Assembly: GCF_963082655.1 (NCBI RefSeq)
Contig: NC_081553.1
Coordinates: 60,091,571-60,155,570, forward strand
Length of the DNA: 64,000 nt
Origin: Stomoxys calcitrans
Lineage: Eukaryota; Arthropoda; Insecta; Diptera; Muscidae
Direction: 5' to 3'
Below are positions 20,291-31,690 of the stretch, piece after piece. Below the pieces are notes generated by a model that was not told the origin of the DNA, did no database searches, and saw only the letters and a list, made by a program, of their open reading frames with translations. Both the position numbers and the translations under genes were made by a program. Within the stretch, counting starts at the first letter, position 1, and every line of letters begins with the position of its first letter.

Positions 20291-21385
20291 AAGGAAAAAT
20301 TTAAGTGACATGTTTTCAGATTTCATTTTCCATGTCTGGGTAATCACTGTACACTCCCCTTCCTACATACCCATAACGAAGTATTGGGGTGTTATTTTCA
20401 TTAAATTCGAATAAATTTTGTTCATTCTTACGTAAATGTTTTTTATTTGTTTGCTTTTTCGTCTGTCGATTTTCATTCATTATTATTATCCTCCCTTGCC
20501 ATTGGACAAGGAAAAGAAGGAGGGTGAGAAGGTAGTATCCTGCTTTGGTCTATTGGTGGCTTGTTGTACGGTCAAGATTTGGCCATGTTTGGTTTGTATT
20601 ACAAGTGATGTATTAATCGTTACATCAAAACTGTTTAATTCCTTGCTGTTGAAAGTGTCGTCGTCGCACGATACTCGTCGTCGACGACACTCCCTCCCCT
20701 TTCGATTGCTGATGTTTTTCAATCAATTTATCATATTTTTTTTTGTTGCCCTCTGTCCAAATATGAATTCCTGTGTTTTTTTTTTTGGGTGCTTCTGTTC
20801 CTGATGATGGCTAGCTAGAATAGTGATGGCGATGATGATGCTTATGATGCATAGAGTCCAATCCATCGACATGGACTTGGACTTGTACTTTCAACGTTGC
20901 TCCTCACTCTCTCTCTCTCTTTATTGGCTTGGCTGTAATGATGAATGCAACAAATGATTCATGTTTAATTTTAATATTAAATTGTTGCCAAAGGGCGGGG
21001 TGAGAGAATGGATCGATGGATGGATGGATGGGTGGCTTAGTGTCTGAGTGGTCCGGGAGTCCTTTTGTATGTAAATGTCATATTTGAGATGATTTATTAT
21101 TTCTCTACAATGTCATACCTTATGACGTAATTCTTGCCATTGACCACCAGAGGTGGAGTAGTCTGTCGTTTAGTTTATTCCCTGAAGTATTAGCAAAAGC
21201 AAATAAAGATGGCAAATCTTTGGGAAAACAAGAATAAAAAACTAGCAATTGATATTTTGAGTTGAGCAGTTAGAAAATTTCACTGAACTTATGCCATTGA
21301 CTATTATGTTCAGGGAAAATTTTACTGAATGGGAGACATAAGGGGAAATATGGCACAGGACACTGTGCCATATTTCCCATTGACA
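20291..21385. other. Spacer with simple repeats, no supported gene
   Basis: Apparently unique sequence containing a (CT)n tract at about 20913-20930, a GATG-rich tract at about 21012-21032 and T-runs near 20735 and 20775. An open frame at 20436-20804 (122 codons) is low-complexity, hydrophobic and matches no family I recognise. No feature assigned. Confidence 0.5.
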
Positions 21386-22520
21386 TACAGATTAAGTGTG
21401 AGGCAAACACTCCCTTGAGGATGGGAGCAACTCATACCATCGCGGCATAATCGAGGTGACGATAGGAAACCTAGAAGGAAGGGAAGAGGTTTCCCATCGG
21501 ATACCTGAGATGAACCTTGAGGTCGAGTGCAAGGCACTGCTGCCAACGGCACAGTCTTGGATTGAAGGAACCCTAGTATTGCCATCTGGAAGACCTTTCT
21601 GGAAGATAGCTAGAGGACAGAGTGGGCTTGGGGGTCCACATTGAGAACCCAGGGACTTAGATCTGCTTTAGACTGCCTGACCATAATACGGTCCTGCAGG
21701 CGGAGATCCGGGCAATCACGGAATGCGTGCGGTGGAGTGGTGCTAACGCGAGAATGTCGAGTGTGAACATCTTTACGGACAGTAAAATTGCCATAAGGGC
21801 AATAACAACCAGGACGGTAAGGTCACGAACAGTTTTGCAGTGTAAGAAGGACATCAACGCCTTCTCTGAGGATAGCAAAATCCGCGTTGTTTGGGTGCCG
21901 GGCCATAACGGAGTAAGGGGAAATGAAGGGGCAGACAATTTGGCGGTGAAGGCCTGAGGACTGCTGTCAATAAACTTGGTTAAATCTAAGCCTTTCGGGT
22001 CGACGCAGTCCGAGTTAAGGGCGTGGGTGATGAATGTGCCTGCAACACTGAGGAACAGCAAAACGGACGGTAGGACAACGAAAATCCTATGGGGGAATCC
22101 AGATCGTGAGAAGACGAGGCTATTACTGAAAGGAAGTAAGAAGGAGGTCAGTGTAACGGGACACATAGGACTACGAGCTCACTTTTGTATAATGGGTGCG
22201 GCAAGTAATAGCATATGTAGAGAATGCAGGGAAGATGGAGCTTTTTCCATTTTAATTACCCGACTTTTGCATCTAAAAGATACCGGCACTTTGGTAGGGA
22301 CACTTTACCAGACATGGACCAACTTAGGGGCGTGGCATGGAGAACCATTAAGGATTTTGTAAATGACACAGAATTCCAAACTTGATTTTCTTTTTCGAGG
22401 TTACTTTTTTGCATTCAGAGCGCAAAACAAGCCGATTACTGGCGTAGGTGTATATCCATAGTGGCATGGGGCGGATTAATATCTGCACCCTCTTTTCAAC
22501 CTAACCCTAACCTAACTAAG
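21386..22520 (+). pseudogene. 3' part of an RNase H-bearing non-LTR retrotransposon
   Basis: Near-parallel to 59690-63125. The frame carries NIFTDSKIAIRAITTRT (catalytic Asp of RNase H) and WVPGHNGVRGNEGADNLAVKA (the GN.GAD motif), then a KILWGNPDREKTRLLLKGSK segment and GHIGLRAHFCIMGAA with a cysteine-rich C-terminus. The first RNase H Asp motif is deleted, stops interrupt the frame (for example after AVKA), and RT is absent. The 3' end (GGCATGGGGCGGATTAATAT, then a CCTAACCCTAACC tail near 22500) is shared with the copy ending at 63125, fixing the element's 3' terminus. Confidence 0.8.
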
Positions 22521-22528
22521 TAGATCTG

Positions 22529-23045
22529 TAATATAATTTGTATATGGGGACTATTGTTTCCAAAAGCTCTTGGTAGGAGCTAATCCTGGTATTACTTTGT
22601 ATCACCTATTTATGACCAGTTCAGCAGTTCGAATATAGCTTTAGGAGCCAAATATCTCCAAACTGAAATATAATTTGAATATGGGGATTCCTGACTCTAA
22701 AAGCTTTTGACAGGAGCTTATCATGGTATTAGTTTGTAATACCTATCTATGACCAGCTCACTGCAATGCCGTTTTAAAACTGGGTCATATAGGTCGTCAA
22801 GATATATTTTTTGTATAGAGGTTTGAGCGTTTGGTTATTATTGAGGATTTTATAGTTGTGGATAAATTCATTACAAAGTGATTTTAGAAAATTTTAAGTA
22901 ACAATTTGCTGAAAATTAATTTTTTTTATTTAAATAATAAAAGAAAATCAGTTAACAGTGCTCTGTTAGTCACTTAACATATCTCTGTTAAAATCTCAGG
23001 TTCGTGTCTAGGCTAAGTTATATTCACATTTAGCTTCACGGACAT
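22529..23045. repeat. Two tandem 137-bp units, then AT-rich spacer
   Basis: ATATAATTTG followed by a TATGGGGA block occurs at 22531 and again at 22668, with AGGAGCT, TATTA.TTTGTA and CCTAT.TATGACCAG blocks in both. Only two units are visible. From about 22800 to 23045 the sequence is AT-rich and unremarkable. Function unknown. Confidence 0.55.
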
Positions 23046-25915
23046 CTGAAATTTTTTCTTTAGGGAAACTTTCACTGGAATTTTTACCTCCGAGAAAATT
23101 TTACTAAATTTTAATTTTAGAAAAAAATTTACTAAAATTTTGTCTTTAGAGAAAATTTTACTTAAATTTTGACTTTAGGGACATTTTTATTGCAATTTTG
23201 TCTTGAGAGAAAATTTCACTACACTCAAGCCTTTAGAAAAAATTCACTGAAATCTTACCCTCAGAGAAAAAAATTTCACTAAAAATTTACCTTAAGAGAA
23301 AATTTCACTGAAATCTTACCCTCAGAGAAAATTTCACTAAAAATTTACCATTAGAGAAAAATTCACTGAAGTTTTGTCTTTAATGAAGATTTCACAGAAA
23401 TTTTTTCTTTAATGAAGATTTCACTGAAATTTTGTCTTTAATGAAGATTTCACTGAAACTTTGTCTTTAGAGAAAATTTCACTGAAACTTTGTCTTTAGA
23501 GAAAATTTCACTGAAACTTTGTCTTTAGAGAAAATTTCACTGAAATTTTGTGTTTAGAGAAAATTTCACTGAAATTTTGTCTTTAGAGAAAATTACACTG
23601 AAATTTTGTCTTTAAATTCAGTGAAATAAATTTCAGTGAAATTTTGTCTTTAGAGAAAATTTCACTGAAATTTTGTCTTTAGAGAAAATTTCACTGAAAT
23701 TTTGTCTTTAGAAAAAATTTCACTGAAATTTTGTCTTTAGAGAAAATTTCACTGAAATTTTGTACTTAGAGAAAATTCCTCTAAAATTTTGTCTTTAGAG
23801 AAAATTTCACTGAAATTTTGTCTTTAGAGAAAAATTCACTAAAATTTTGTCTTTAGAGAAAATTTCACTGAAATTTTGTCTTTAGAGAAAATTTCACTGA
23901 AATTTTGTCTTTTGAGAAAATTTCACTGAAATTTTGTCTTTAGAGAAAATTTCACTGAAATTTTGTCTTTAGAGAAAATTTCACTGAAATTTTGTCTTAA
24001 AAGTAAATTTCACTGAAATTTTGTCTTTAAAGAAAATTTCACTCAAATATTGATTTTAACGAAATTTTTATGAAAACTTTGTCTTTAAGGAAAATTTCTC
24101 TGAATTTTTGTCTTTAGAGAAAATTTCACTGAAATTTTGCCTTTAGAGAAAATTTCACTGAAATTTTTTCTTTAGAGAAAATTTCACAGAAATTTTGTCT
24201 TTAGAGAAAATTTCACTGAAATTTTGTCTTTAGAGAAAATTTCACTGAAATTTTGTCTTTAGAGAAAATTTCACTGAAATTTTGTCTTTAGAGAAAATTT
24301 CACTGAAATTTTGTCTTTAGAGAAAATTTCACTGAAATTTTGTCTTTAGAGAAAATTTCATTGAAATTTTGTCTTTAGAGAAAATTTCATTGAAATTTTG
24401 TCTTTAGAGAAAATTTCACTGAAATTTTGTCTTTAGAGAAAATTTCACTGAAATTTTGTCTTTAGAGAAAATTTCACTGAAATTTTGTCTTTAGAGAAAA
24501 TTTCACTGAAATTTTGTCTTTAGAGAAAATTTCACTGAAATTTTGTCTTTAGAGAAAATTTCACTGAAATTTTGTCTTTAGAGAAAATTTCACTGAAATT
24601 TTGTCTTTAGAGAAAATTTCACTGAAATTTTGTCTTTAGAAAAAATTTCACTGAAATTTTGTGTTTGGAGAAAATTTCACTGAAATTTTGTGTTTGGAGA
24701 AAATTTCACTGAAATTTTGTCTTTAGAGAAAATTTCACTGAAATTTTGTCTTTAGAGAAAATTTCACTGAAATTTTGTCTTTAGAGAAAATGTCACTGAA
24801 ATTTTGTCTTTAGAGAAAATTTCACTGAAATTTTGTCTTTTGAGAAAATTTCACTGAAATTTTGTCTTTTGAGAAAATTTCACTGAAATTTTGTCTTTTG
24901 AGAAAATTTCACTGAAATTTTGTCTTTAGAGAAAATTTCACTGAAATTTTGTCTTTAGAGAAAATTTCACTGAAATTTTGTCTTTAGAGAAAATTTCACT
25001 GAAATTTTGTCTTGAGAGAAAATTTCACTGAAATTTTGTCTTGAGAGAAAATTTCACTGAAATTTTGTCTTTAGAGAAAATTTCACTGAAATTTTGTCTT
25101 TAGAGAAAATTTCACTGAAATTTTGTCTTTAGAGAAAATTTCACTGAAATTTTGTCTTTAGAGAAAATTTCACTTAAATTTGGTCTTTAGAGAAAATTTC
25201 ACTGAAATTTTGTCTTTAGAGAAAATTTCACTGAAATTTTGTCTTTAGAGAAAATTTCACTGAAATATTGCCTTTAGAGAAAATTTCACTGAAATTTTGT
25301 CTTGAGAAAAAATTCCACTGAAATTTTGTCTTTAGAGAAAATTTCACTGAAATTTTGTCTTTATAGAAAATTTCACTGAAATTTTTTCTTTAGAGAAAAT
25401 TTCACTGAAATTTTGTCTTTAGAGAAAATTTCACTGAAATTTTGTTTTTAGAGAAAATTTCACTGAAATTTTGTCTTTAGAGAAAATTTCACTGAAATTT
25501 TGTCTTTAGAGAAAATTTCACTGACATTTTGTCTTCACTGAAATTTTGTCTTTAGAGAAAATTTCACTGAAATTTTGTCTTTAGAGAAAATTTCACTGAA
25601 ATTTTGTCTTTAGAGAAAATTTCACTGAAATTTTGTCTTTTTAGAGAAAATTTCACTGAAACTTTGTCTTTAGAGAAAATTTCACTGAAATTTTGTCCTT
25701 AGAGAAAATTTCACTGAAATTTTGTCTTTAGAGAAAATTGCACTAAAATTTTGTCTTTAGAGAAAATTTCACTGAAATTTTGTCTTTAGAGAAAATTTCA
25801 CTGAAATTTTGTCCTTAGAGTAACCTTCACTCTTAGAGTAACCTTCACTGAAACTTTGTCTTTAGAGAAAATTTCACTGAAATGTTGTCTTTAGAAAAAA
25901 TTTCACTTAAATCAA
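23046..25915. repeat. 29-bp satellite array of about 2.9 kb
   Basis: Roughly 95-100 head-to-tail copies of a 29-bp unit containing TTTCACTGAAATTTT and CTTTAGAGAAAA. The edges (23046-23400 and about 25800-25915) are diverged and indel-bearing, while the interior (for example 24200-24640) is nearly identical unit to unit, as expected of an array homogenised by unequal exchange or slippage. Some variant units are locally duplicated (CTTTTGAG at 24838-24900, TGTTTGGAG at 24661-24690). A remnant of the same unit reappears at 27376-27515. There is no coding potential and there are no spacers between units. Confidence 0.95.
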
Positions 25916-26806
25916 TTTTCGTCCAATTTGACTGAAATTTTGCACGTACCACTTCCAATAACTGTGTTAAGTATGATTCAAATCGGTTCATAATTTGCTA
26001 TAGCTGTCATATAAACCGATTTTGGATCTCGACTTCTTGAGCCAATAGAGCACGCAATTCTTTTCCGATTTGGCTAAAATATTGCATGAGGTGTTTTGTT
26101 ATGACTTCCAATAACTGTGCTAAGTATGGCGCAAATCGGTACATAACCTGATGTAGCTGCCATATCGGCTTGATCAGGGATCTTGACTTCCTGAGCCTCT
26201 AGAGGGCGCAATTCTCATCCGATTTGGCAGACATTTTGTACAACGACTTCTCTCATGACCTTAAACATATGTGTCTAATATGGCTGAATCAATCAATAGC
26301 TTGATACAGCTCCCATATAAACCCAGCTCCCGATTTTGCTTCTTGAGCACCTACAAGGCGCAATTCTTATCCGAATGAACTGAAATATTACACAATGACT
26401 TCTATTGGTTGCCCAAAAAGTAATTGCGGTTTTGAAAAATTTTTTCACAGCTTATGACTCTGTAATTGCATTCTTTCATCTGTCAGTTATCAGCTGTTAC
26501 TTTTAGCTTGCTTTAGAAAAAAAGTGTAAAAAAGTATATTTGATTAAAGTTTATTCTAATTTTTATTAAAAATGCATGTACTTTCATTTAAAAAATCCGC
26601 AATTACTTTTTGGGCAACCCAATACAATGTTCAGCATTCATTTATGCTCCGCATCGGACTATAATTTGATGTAGCTCCAATAGTTCTTATCCAATATTCT
26701 TTGTTTGCCTAAAAAGAGATACCGCGCAAAGAACTCGACAAATGCGATCCATGGTGGAGGGTATATAAGATTCGGCCTGGCCGAACTTTGCACGCTTTTA
26801 CTTGTT
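25916..26806 (-). mobile_element. HINE-like element, family B (B2), interrupted by a MITE
   Basis: Reverse-oriented family B monomers (CTTGAGCC.CTA.AG.GCGCAATTC near 26038, 26195 and 26343; spacing about 150 bp), ending at the right with GGTGGAGGGTATATAAG, a hairpin (GGCCTGGCC centre) and CACGCTTTTACTTGTTT, the complement of the ACAAGTAAAAGCGTG end. The (GGAC)n/core end is absent; the left edge abuts the 29-bp satellite, which continues past 27375, so this and the next block were probably inserted into the satellite. Confidence 0.7.
26405..26622 (-). mobile_element. Mariner-type MITE, copy 2
   Basis: 218 bp, with TA at 26403-26404 and 26623-26624. Both ends match the family inverted repeat (left end lacks one G). 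The interior is the reverse complement of copy 1 with a short deletion. It is inserted inside a family B HINE. Confidence 0.9.
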
Positions 26807-27375
26807 TCTATTCATCCTCATACCTTTGCACCAGATACCTTTTAAGTCAAATTTCTAAATTCTATTTCTATCCATCCGTCCTGTACAAAGTTCACTCATT
26901 TCGTAACTTTTTGGTACATTTTTTAGTACCTAAATGTACAGACATCCAAAAAGTCTTATAGTCACCCAATTATTTTTGCCAAAGTGTACCAAAGTTATAA
27001 AATTCAGAGCTTTTGTTCAATTTAAAAAGAAAGTACCAAATAGTACCAATTGCTGTACTAAATTTACTATTTCTCTCACTTGGAGTAAATTATCCATAAG
27101 TTTTTCACCATACCTTATTTTTTCGAGACGCTCTTTAATGTGAGCCCCAAAACATAATTCTAGCACTTTCCGTTTGCGCTGGGCAAATATGTACCATTTC
27201 GTACTTTTGGGGTACTATTAGTACCTAAGCGTTCGAATATCATTTCATCATTCTAGCTTTAGCCGTTTGAGTAGGGCGATGTATAGGTACGCTCGGGGAA
27301 CTTAAAAAATGCGATCCATGGTCATGGGTATGTAAGATTCGGCCCGGCCGATCTTAGCACGCTGTTACTTGTTTT
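26807..27375. repeat. GTACC-rich repeat ending in a family B-type terminus
   Basis: AT-rich DNA with many GGTAC/GTACC words (near 26912, 26928, 27033, 27042, 27192, 27210 and 27220), ending with GGTCATGGGTATGTAAGATT, a hairpin (arms around GGCCCGGCC) and CACGCTGTTACTTGTTTT at 27358-27375. That end is the same as the HINE family B terminus in minus orientation, so this may be another HINE subfamily with a different interior. The interior does not match the 153-bp monomers. Confidence 0.45.
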
Positions 27376-27515
27376 GCACCAAAATTTTTTCTTGAGAGAA
27401 AATTTCGCTGAAATTTTGTCTTAAAAATTTTCTGACTTTGGAGAAATTTCATTGAAAATTTCACTAAAATAATGTCTTTAGATAAAATGTCATTGAATTT
27501 TTTATTGAGAAAAGA
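27376..27515. repeat. Outlying remnant of the 29-bp satellite
   Basis: Four or five diverged units (TTGAGAGAAAATTTCGCTGA, ATTTCACTAAAATAATGTC, TTTAGATAAAATGTCATTGA) of the same family as 23046-25915, separated from it by about 1.46 kb of inserted repeats. Suggests the satellite once extended across this point. Confidence 0.7.
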
Positions 27516-27524
27516 AAAAAAAAA

Positions 27525-28773
27525 AACAAGTAAGAAGGCGTTAAGTTCGGCCGGGCCGAACTTTGGATACCCACCACCTCGGGTATATATGTGAACCACA
27601 TTTCGTCAAAATCCAGTGAAAAATGCATACCTTTTGCCCCATAGCAACTCTAGAGATATCATCCGATTTGGACCAAATGCTTATAAGTACATATCATTGG
27701 TCAACCGAGAGATCGGTCTATATGACAGCTATATCCAAATCTGGACCGATCTGAGCCAAATTGAAGACAAATATCGAAGGGCCCAACACAAGACATTGTC
27801 CCAAATTTCGGCGACATCGGACAATAAATGCGCTTTTTATGGGCCCAAAACCTCAAATCGAGAGATCGGTCTATATGGCAGCTATATCCAAATCTGAACC
27901 GATCTGAGCCAAATAGAAGAAAGATGTCGAAGGGCCTAAGGCAAATCACAGTCCCAAATTTCAGCAAAATCGGATAATAAATGTAGCTTTTAGGGGCCTA
28001 AGACCATAAATCGGAGGATCGGTCTATATGGCAGCTATATCCAAATTTGGACCGATCTGGGCTAAATTGACGAAAGATGTCGAAGGGCTCAACGCAACTC
28101 ACTGTCCCAAATTTTAGCAAAATCGGATAATAAATGTGGCTTTTATGGGCCTAAGACTATAAATCGGAGGATCGGTCTATATGGCAGCTATATCCAAATC
28201 TGGTCCGATCTGAGCTAAATTGACGAGGAATGTTGAAGGGCCTAACACAACTCACTGTGCCAAATTTCATCCAAATCGGATATAAAATTTGGCTTTTATG
28301 GGCCTAAGACCCTAAATCTGAGGATCGGTCTATATGGCATCTATATCCAAATTTGGACCGATCTGAGCCAAATTGACGAAGGATGTCGAAGGGCCCAACG
28401 CAACTCACTGTCCCAAATTTCAGCAAAATCGGATAATAAATGTGGCTTTTATGGGCCTAAGACCCTAAATCGGAGGATCGGTCTATATGGGGGCTATATC
28501 AAGATATAGTCCGATATAGCCCATCTTCGAACTTAACCTGCTTATGGACAAAAAAAGAATCTGTGCAAAATTTCAGCTCAATATCTCAATTTTTAAAGAC
28601 TGTAGCGTGATTTCAACAGACAGACGGACAGACGGACGGACATATCTAGATCGTCTTAGATTTTTACGCTGATCAAGAATATATATACTTTATAGGGTCG
28701 GAAATGGATATTTCGATGTGTTGCAAACGGAATGACAAAATGAATATACCCCCATCCTTCGGTGGTGGGTATA
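27525..28773 (+). mobile_element. HINE/DINE-1-like element, family A (A3), near-complete
   Basis: Left end AACAAGTAAGAAGGCGTTAA, then a perfect hairpin (arms AAGTTCGGCC and GGCCGAACTT) and GGATACCCACCACCTCGGG. The middle has about five 153-bp monomers. The right end has GACAGACGGACGGACATATC, TTCTTG after CGCTGATCAAG..., the ATATATACTTTATAGGGTCG core, GTTGCAAACGGAATGAC and CCATCCTTCGGTGGTGGGTA. With 56572-57698 this is the best reference copy in the window for both ends. Confidence 0.9.
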
Positions 28774-29859
28774 ATAATAAGAAAATTGAGCCGGCTTTTG
28801 AGCCAGCATTTATGACAGTACCAATCTATGGGCCTTGATAATTTATTATTTTCACATTGTTCAAAGTTGTTGATCTAGTTCGAGTAATCCTGGGTTAGAG
28901 TAACTTCCTAAAATGGGACTTGGAAGTTCCTTACATGTTTCGCCAACAAATAATCGAAGTTGCTGTTCTATGTTTTCTTAAAGAGTCTAAGCTCTTGGGT
29001 ATACAAAGGATACCACAATGAAAGGGTCCACCGAAATACTCAATTGCAGAAAGAGTGAATGACATACGCACTCATACACACCATATCCACACACACATGC
29101 ACAATCATCGACTATTAAGCATCGTTTCCGATTCGACAGCGTTCATACAGTAGTGTGTGATTGTTGTATTGTTTATTTGTGAAAATATTTGTTTATGAAT
29201 CCTTGCGAGCAAAAGGAGCGCAAAAAAACAAAACAACTAGCAAAAGGCAAGGGATTTACTCCGCCAACTAGACATGCATGTTGTACATTATCCTTGTTGG
29301 TTCCTCTGGCATTGCCAGCCCACTATGGCTTGGTTAGCTTTGGTGTGGGCAGAAATAGTTTCTTGTGCTGGCTATGAGGGTAGTGTAGCATAGATGTTGG
29401 ATGTTCAAGTCATTTTTGTGGAAAATTATATATTTGACATATAAATATGTAAACATAAGTTTAATGTTGTGTTGCCATTTTTTTTTGTTGTAGTTGTTTT
29501 ACAAAGGATTTTTGTATTTCGCAGCGTTTTTTTTTCTGTCTTCTGAGGGTTTTTTCTGTGTGTGTGTTTCTCATGAGAATAAAATGTTTGTAATAAAGCA
29601 TTGTCCTCGCTTCGGCTGCCTTTTTTTGTTTTTGCCTTTCTGTTTCGAATATTGCCTACAAAAATGTATATAAATTGTATACGCGAAAATATAATAAATG
29701 ACAATATTATGATGTCTACTTAAGAAATGCTTCTTTTATCATCCTCTTTATTAGAGTTGTGTTATGGGTTATTATAAAATATTTGTCATCGCACAGTAGT
29801 TAAGGAAATTTAAATATTTGGAGAAGGGCAAATTTTGGGATTCTGTGATGCGCAATGGT
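28774..29859. other. Spacer with no supported gene
   Basis: Unique-looking DNA with CA-rich stretches near 29065-29110, T-runs near 29478 and 29528 and a (TG)n tract near 29557. An open frame at 29189-29377 (62 codons) has no recognisable domain. Nothing to annotate. Confidence 0.5.
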
Positions 29860-30780
29860 TAAAAAAGTGCTAGGTTATCAAAAGAAAAGTTGGGGATTGG
29901 AGGGCCTCCATGGAGCATTGCTTCTCGGAGCACTGCCAAATTGGATAAGATTCCAAAATAAGGAGAAATCAACAACAAAATTCGGAAAACTACTCCGAGA
30001 AAGACTTGAGAAAGTTCCTCTGATTTGTCCATAGAACACATTGACGACAATGTCAACAGGTTTACTACAAAAGTGTGGAGTGGAGTTTTTCAACAATATT
30101 GGATTGCCCAAAAAGTAATTGCGGATTTTTCATATAGTCGGCGTTGACAAGTTTTTGTGACTCTGTAATTGCATTCTTTCTTCTGTCAGTTATCAGCTGT
30201 TACTTTTAGTTTGCTTTAGAAAAAAAGTGTAAAAAAAGTATATTTGATTAAAGTTCATTCTAAGTTTTATTAAAAAAGCATTTACTTTCTTTTAAAAAAT
30301 CCGCAATTACTTTTTGGGCAACCCAATAGATAGATTTCCTCCTCGAGAAAGGGAATCAGCCTTAGAAAAACCCTGCATAACCAGAGTTTCCAAACTGAAA
30401 CGAAAGTAGATGGCATGGAATTTAGAGCAGGGACAAAGAAGGACATGTTGTGGCTTTTGATGAAAACGCAATTTCCACAGGATACGACGGGGCTCATAGA
30501 GGAACCAGGATCATGAAATAATGAAGCTGATCAAGCTAAAATGTTAGTAGCTGACATGGAGGTAAGAGCAGAAACAAAGCAGGACATGTTGTGGCTTTTG
30601 ATGAAAACGCAATTTCCACAGGATACGACGGGACTCATAGAGGAACCAGGATCATGGAATAATCAGGCTGATCGAAGGCCTATCAAGAGCAGAATTTATG
30701 GGACTCATAGAGGAACCAGGATCGCGGAATAATGAGGCTGATTGAAGGCCTATCAACAGCAGAATTTATGGTACAACAAG
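29860..30780 (+). pseudogene. Decayed Jockey-like retrotransposon linker region with a 141-bp duplication
   Basis: Frames at 30025-30095 read SIEHIDDNVNRFTTKVWSGV, and 30430-30680 give DMLWLLMKTQFPQDTTGL, the counterpart of DMLRLWMKTHFPQHTTGL at 58.17-58.22 kb, just before RT in that copy. The block GGACATGTTGTGGCTTTTGA occurs at 30441 and 30582 (141 bp apart), and GGACTCATAGAGGAACCAGG occurs several times up to 30720. A MITE interrupts the region at 30099-30326. No catalytic motif survives. Confidence 0.55.
30099..30326 (-). mobile_element. Mariner-type MITE, copy 3
   Basis: 228 bp between TA at 30097-30098 and 30327-30328. Left end TTGGATTGCCCAAAAAGTAA, right end TTTTTGGGCAACCCAA. Interior in the same reversed orientation as copy 2. 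It splits a retrotransposon remnant. Confidence 0.92.
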
Positions 30781-31690
30781 TAAAAGCGTGCTAAGTTACG
30801 CCGGGTCGAATCTAAAATACCCTCCACCATGGATTGCATTTCTCGAGTTTTTTTTCCCGGTATCTCTTTTAAGGCAGACAAAGGATAAAAGTACAGAATT
30901 GCTATGCGATTGGAGATATATCAAGTTATAGTTTGATTTGGACCACCGAAGAGCAGACATTAGCATGTCCGCCCATGATGCTGAACGACTGGGTTCAAAC
31001 CCTGGAGTGAACATCAGAAAATTTTTCAGCGGTAGTTATCCCCTTACAAATGCTGGCTACATTTGTGAGGTACTTTGCCAAGTAAAAACTACTCCCCAAA
31101 GAGGTGTCGCACTACGGCACGCCGTTCGAACTCGGCTACTAAAAGGAGGCCCCTTATCATTGAACTTAAATTTGAATCGGACAGCACTCATTGATATGTG
31201 AGATGTTCGCCCCTGGTTCCTTAGTGGAATGTTCATGGGCAAATTTGCATTTGTAGTCCGATTTAGACCATATTTGAAATGAATGTTGGACATCATAGTA
31301 GACGTCATTGTGGAAAATTTTTAAAAAAGAATTGCGTCCTTTAAGGGCTTAAGAAGTAGAATAGGGAGATCGGTTTATATAGGAGCTGTATCAGGCTGTA
31401 GACCGCTTTAGACCTTATTTGACACGTACGTTGAAGGTCATGGAGAAAGTCATTGTACAATATTTTAGCCAAATTGGATAACAATTGCGCCTTCTAGAGA
31501 CTCAAGAAGTCAAGATCCCAGAACGATTTATGTGGCATCTATATAAGGTTGTGGACCGATTTCAACCATACTTAGCAAAGTTGTTGGAAGTCATAACAAA
31601 AGACTTCATGCAAAATTTCAGCCACATCGGATAGGAATTGCGCCCTCTATAGGCTCAAGAAGTCAAGACCCTAGATCGTTTTATATGATC
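30778..31690 (+). mobile_element. HINE-like element, family B (B3), interrupted by a SINE
   Basis: Starts AACAAGTAAAAGCGTGCTAA, a decayed hairpin, then TACCCTCCACCATGGATTGC and CCCGGTATCTCTTTTAAGGC. Monomers resume after the SINE (AAGAAGTAGAATAGGGAGAT, CTCAAGAAGTCAAGATCCC, CTCAAGAAGTCAAGACCC). It is truncated near 31690, where a different HINE fragment in opposite orientation begins. Confidence 0.75.
30946..31254 (+). mobile_element. Complete tRNA-derived SINE inside a HINE
   Basis: 309 bp with the family order of blocks: TTAGCATGTCCGCCCATG, a B box variant (GGTTCAAACCC), TTTCAGCGGTAGTTATCCCC, CACGCCGTTCGAACTCGGC, AAAAGGAGGCCCC, GGACAGCACTCATTGATATG and the GTTCATGGGCAAATTTGC tail. Flanking direct repeats AGTTTGATTTGGACCA (30930-30945) and AGTCCGATTTAGACCA (31255-31270) are the target duplication with three later changes. 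Confidence 0.88.

Noticed and set aside
20436..20804. 122-codon open frame in unique DNA
   Set aside because: Low-complexity T-rich translation with hydrophobic and Phe runs, no domain, no conserved context; not supported as a gene.
21657..22166. 169-codon minus-strand open frame
   Set aside because: It is antisense to the RNase H region of a retrotransposon whose motifs (FTDSK, GNEGAD) are on the + strand.
22490..22520. Telomere-like CCTAACCCTAACCTAAC tract
   Set aside because: It is short and is the 3' tail of a retrotransposon, repeated at about 63117-63125; not a telomeric array, and flies lack such telomeres.
23046..25915. CRISPR-like array with repeats of 29 bp
   Set aside because: The unit length resembles a CRISPR repeat, but units are contiguous with no unique spacers, and the genome is clearly eukaryotic. 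It is a satellite.
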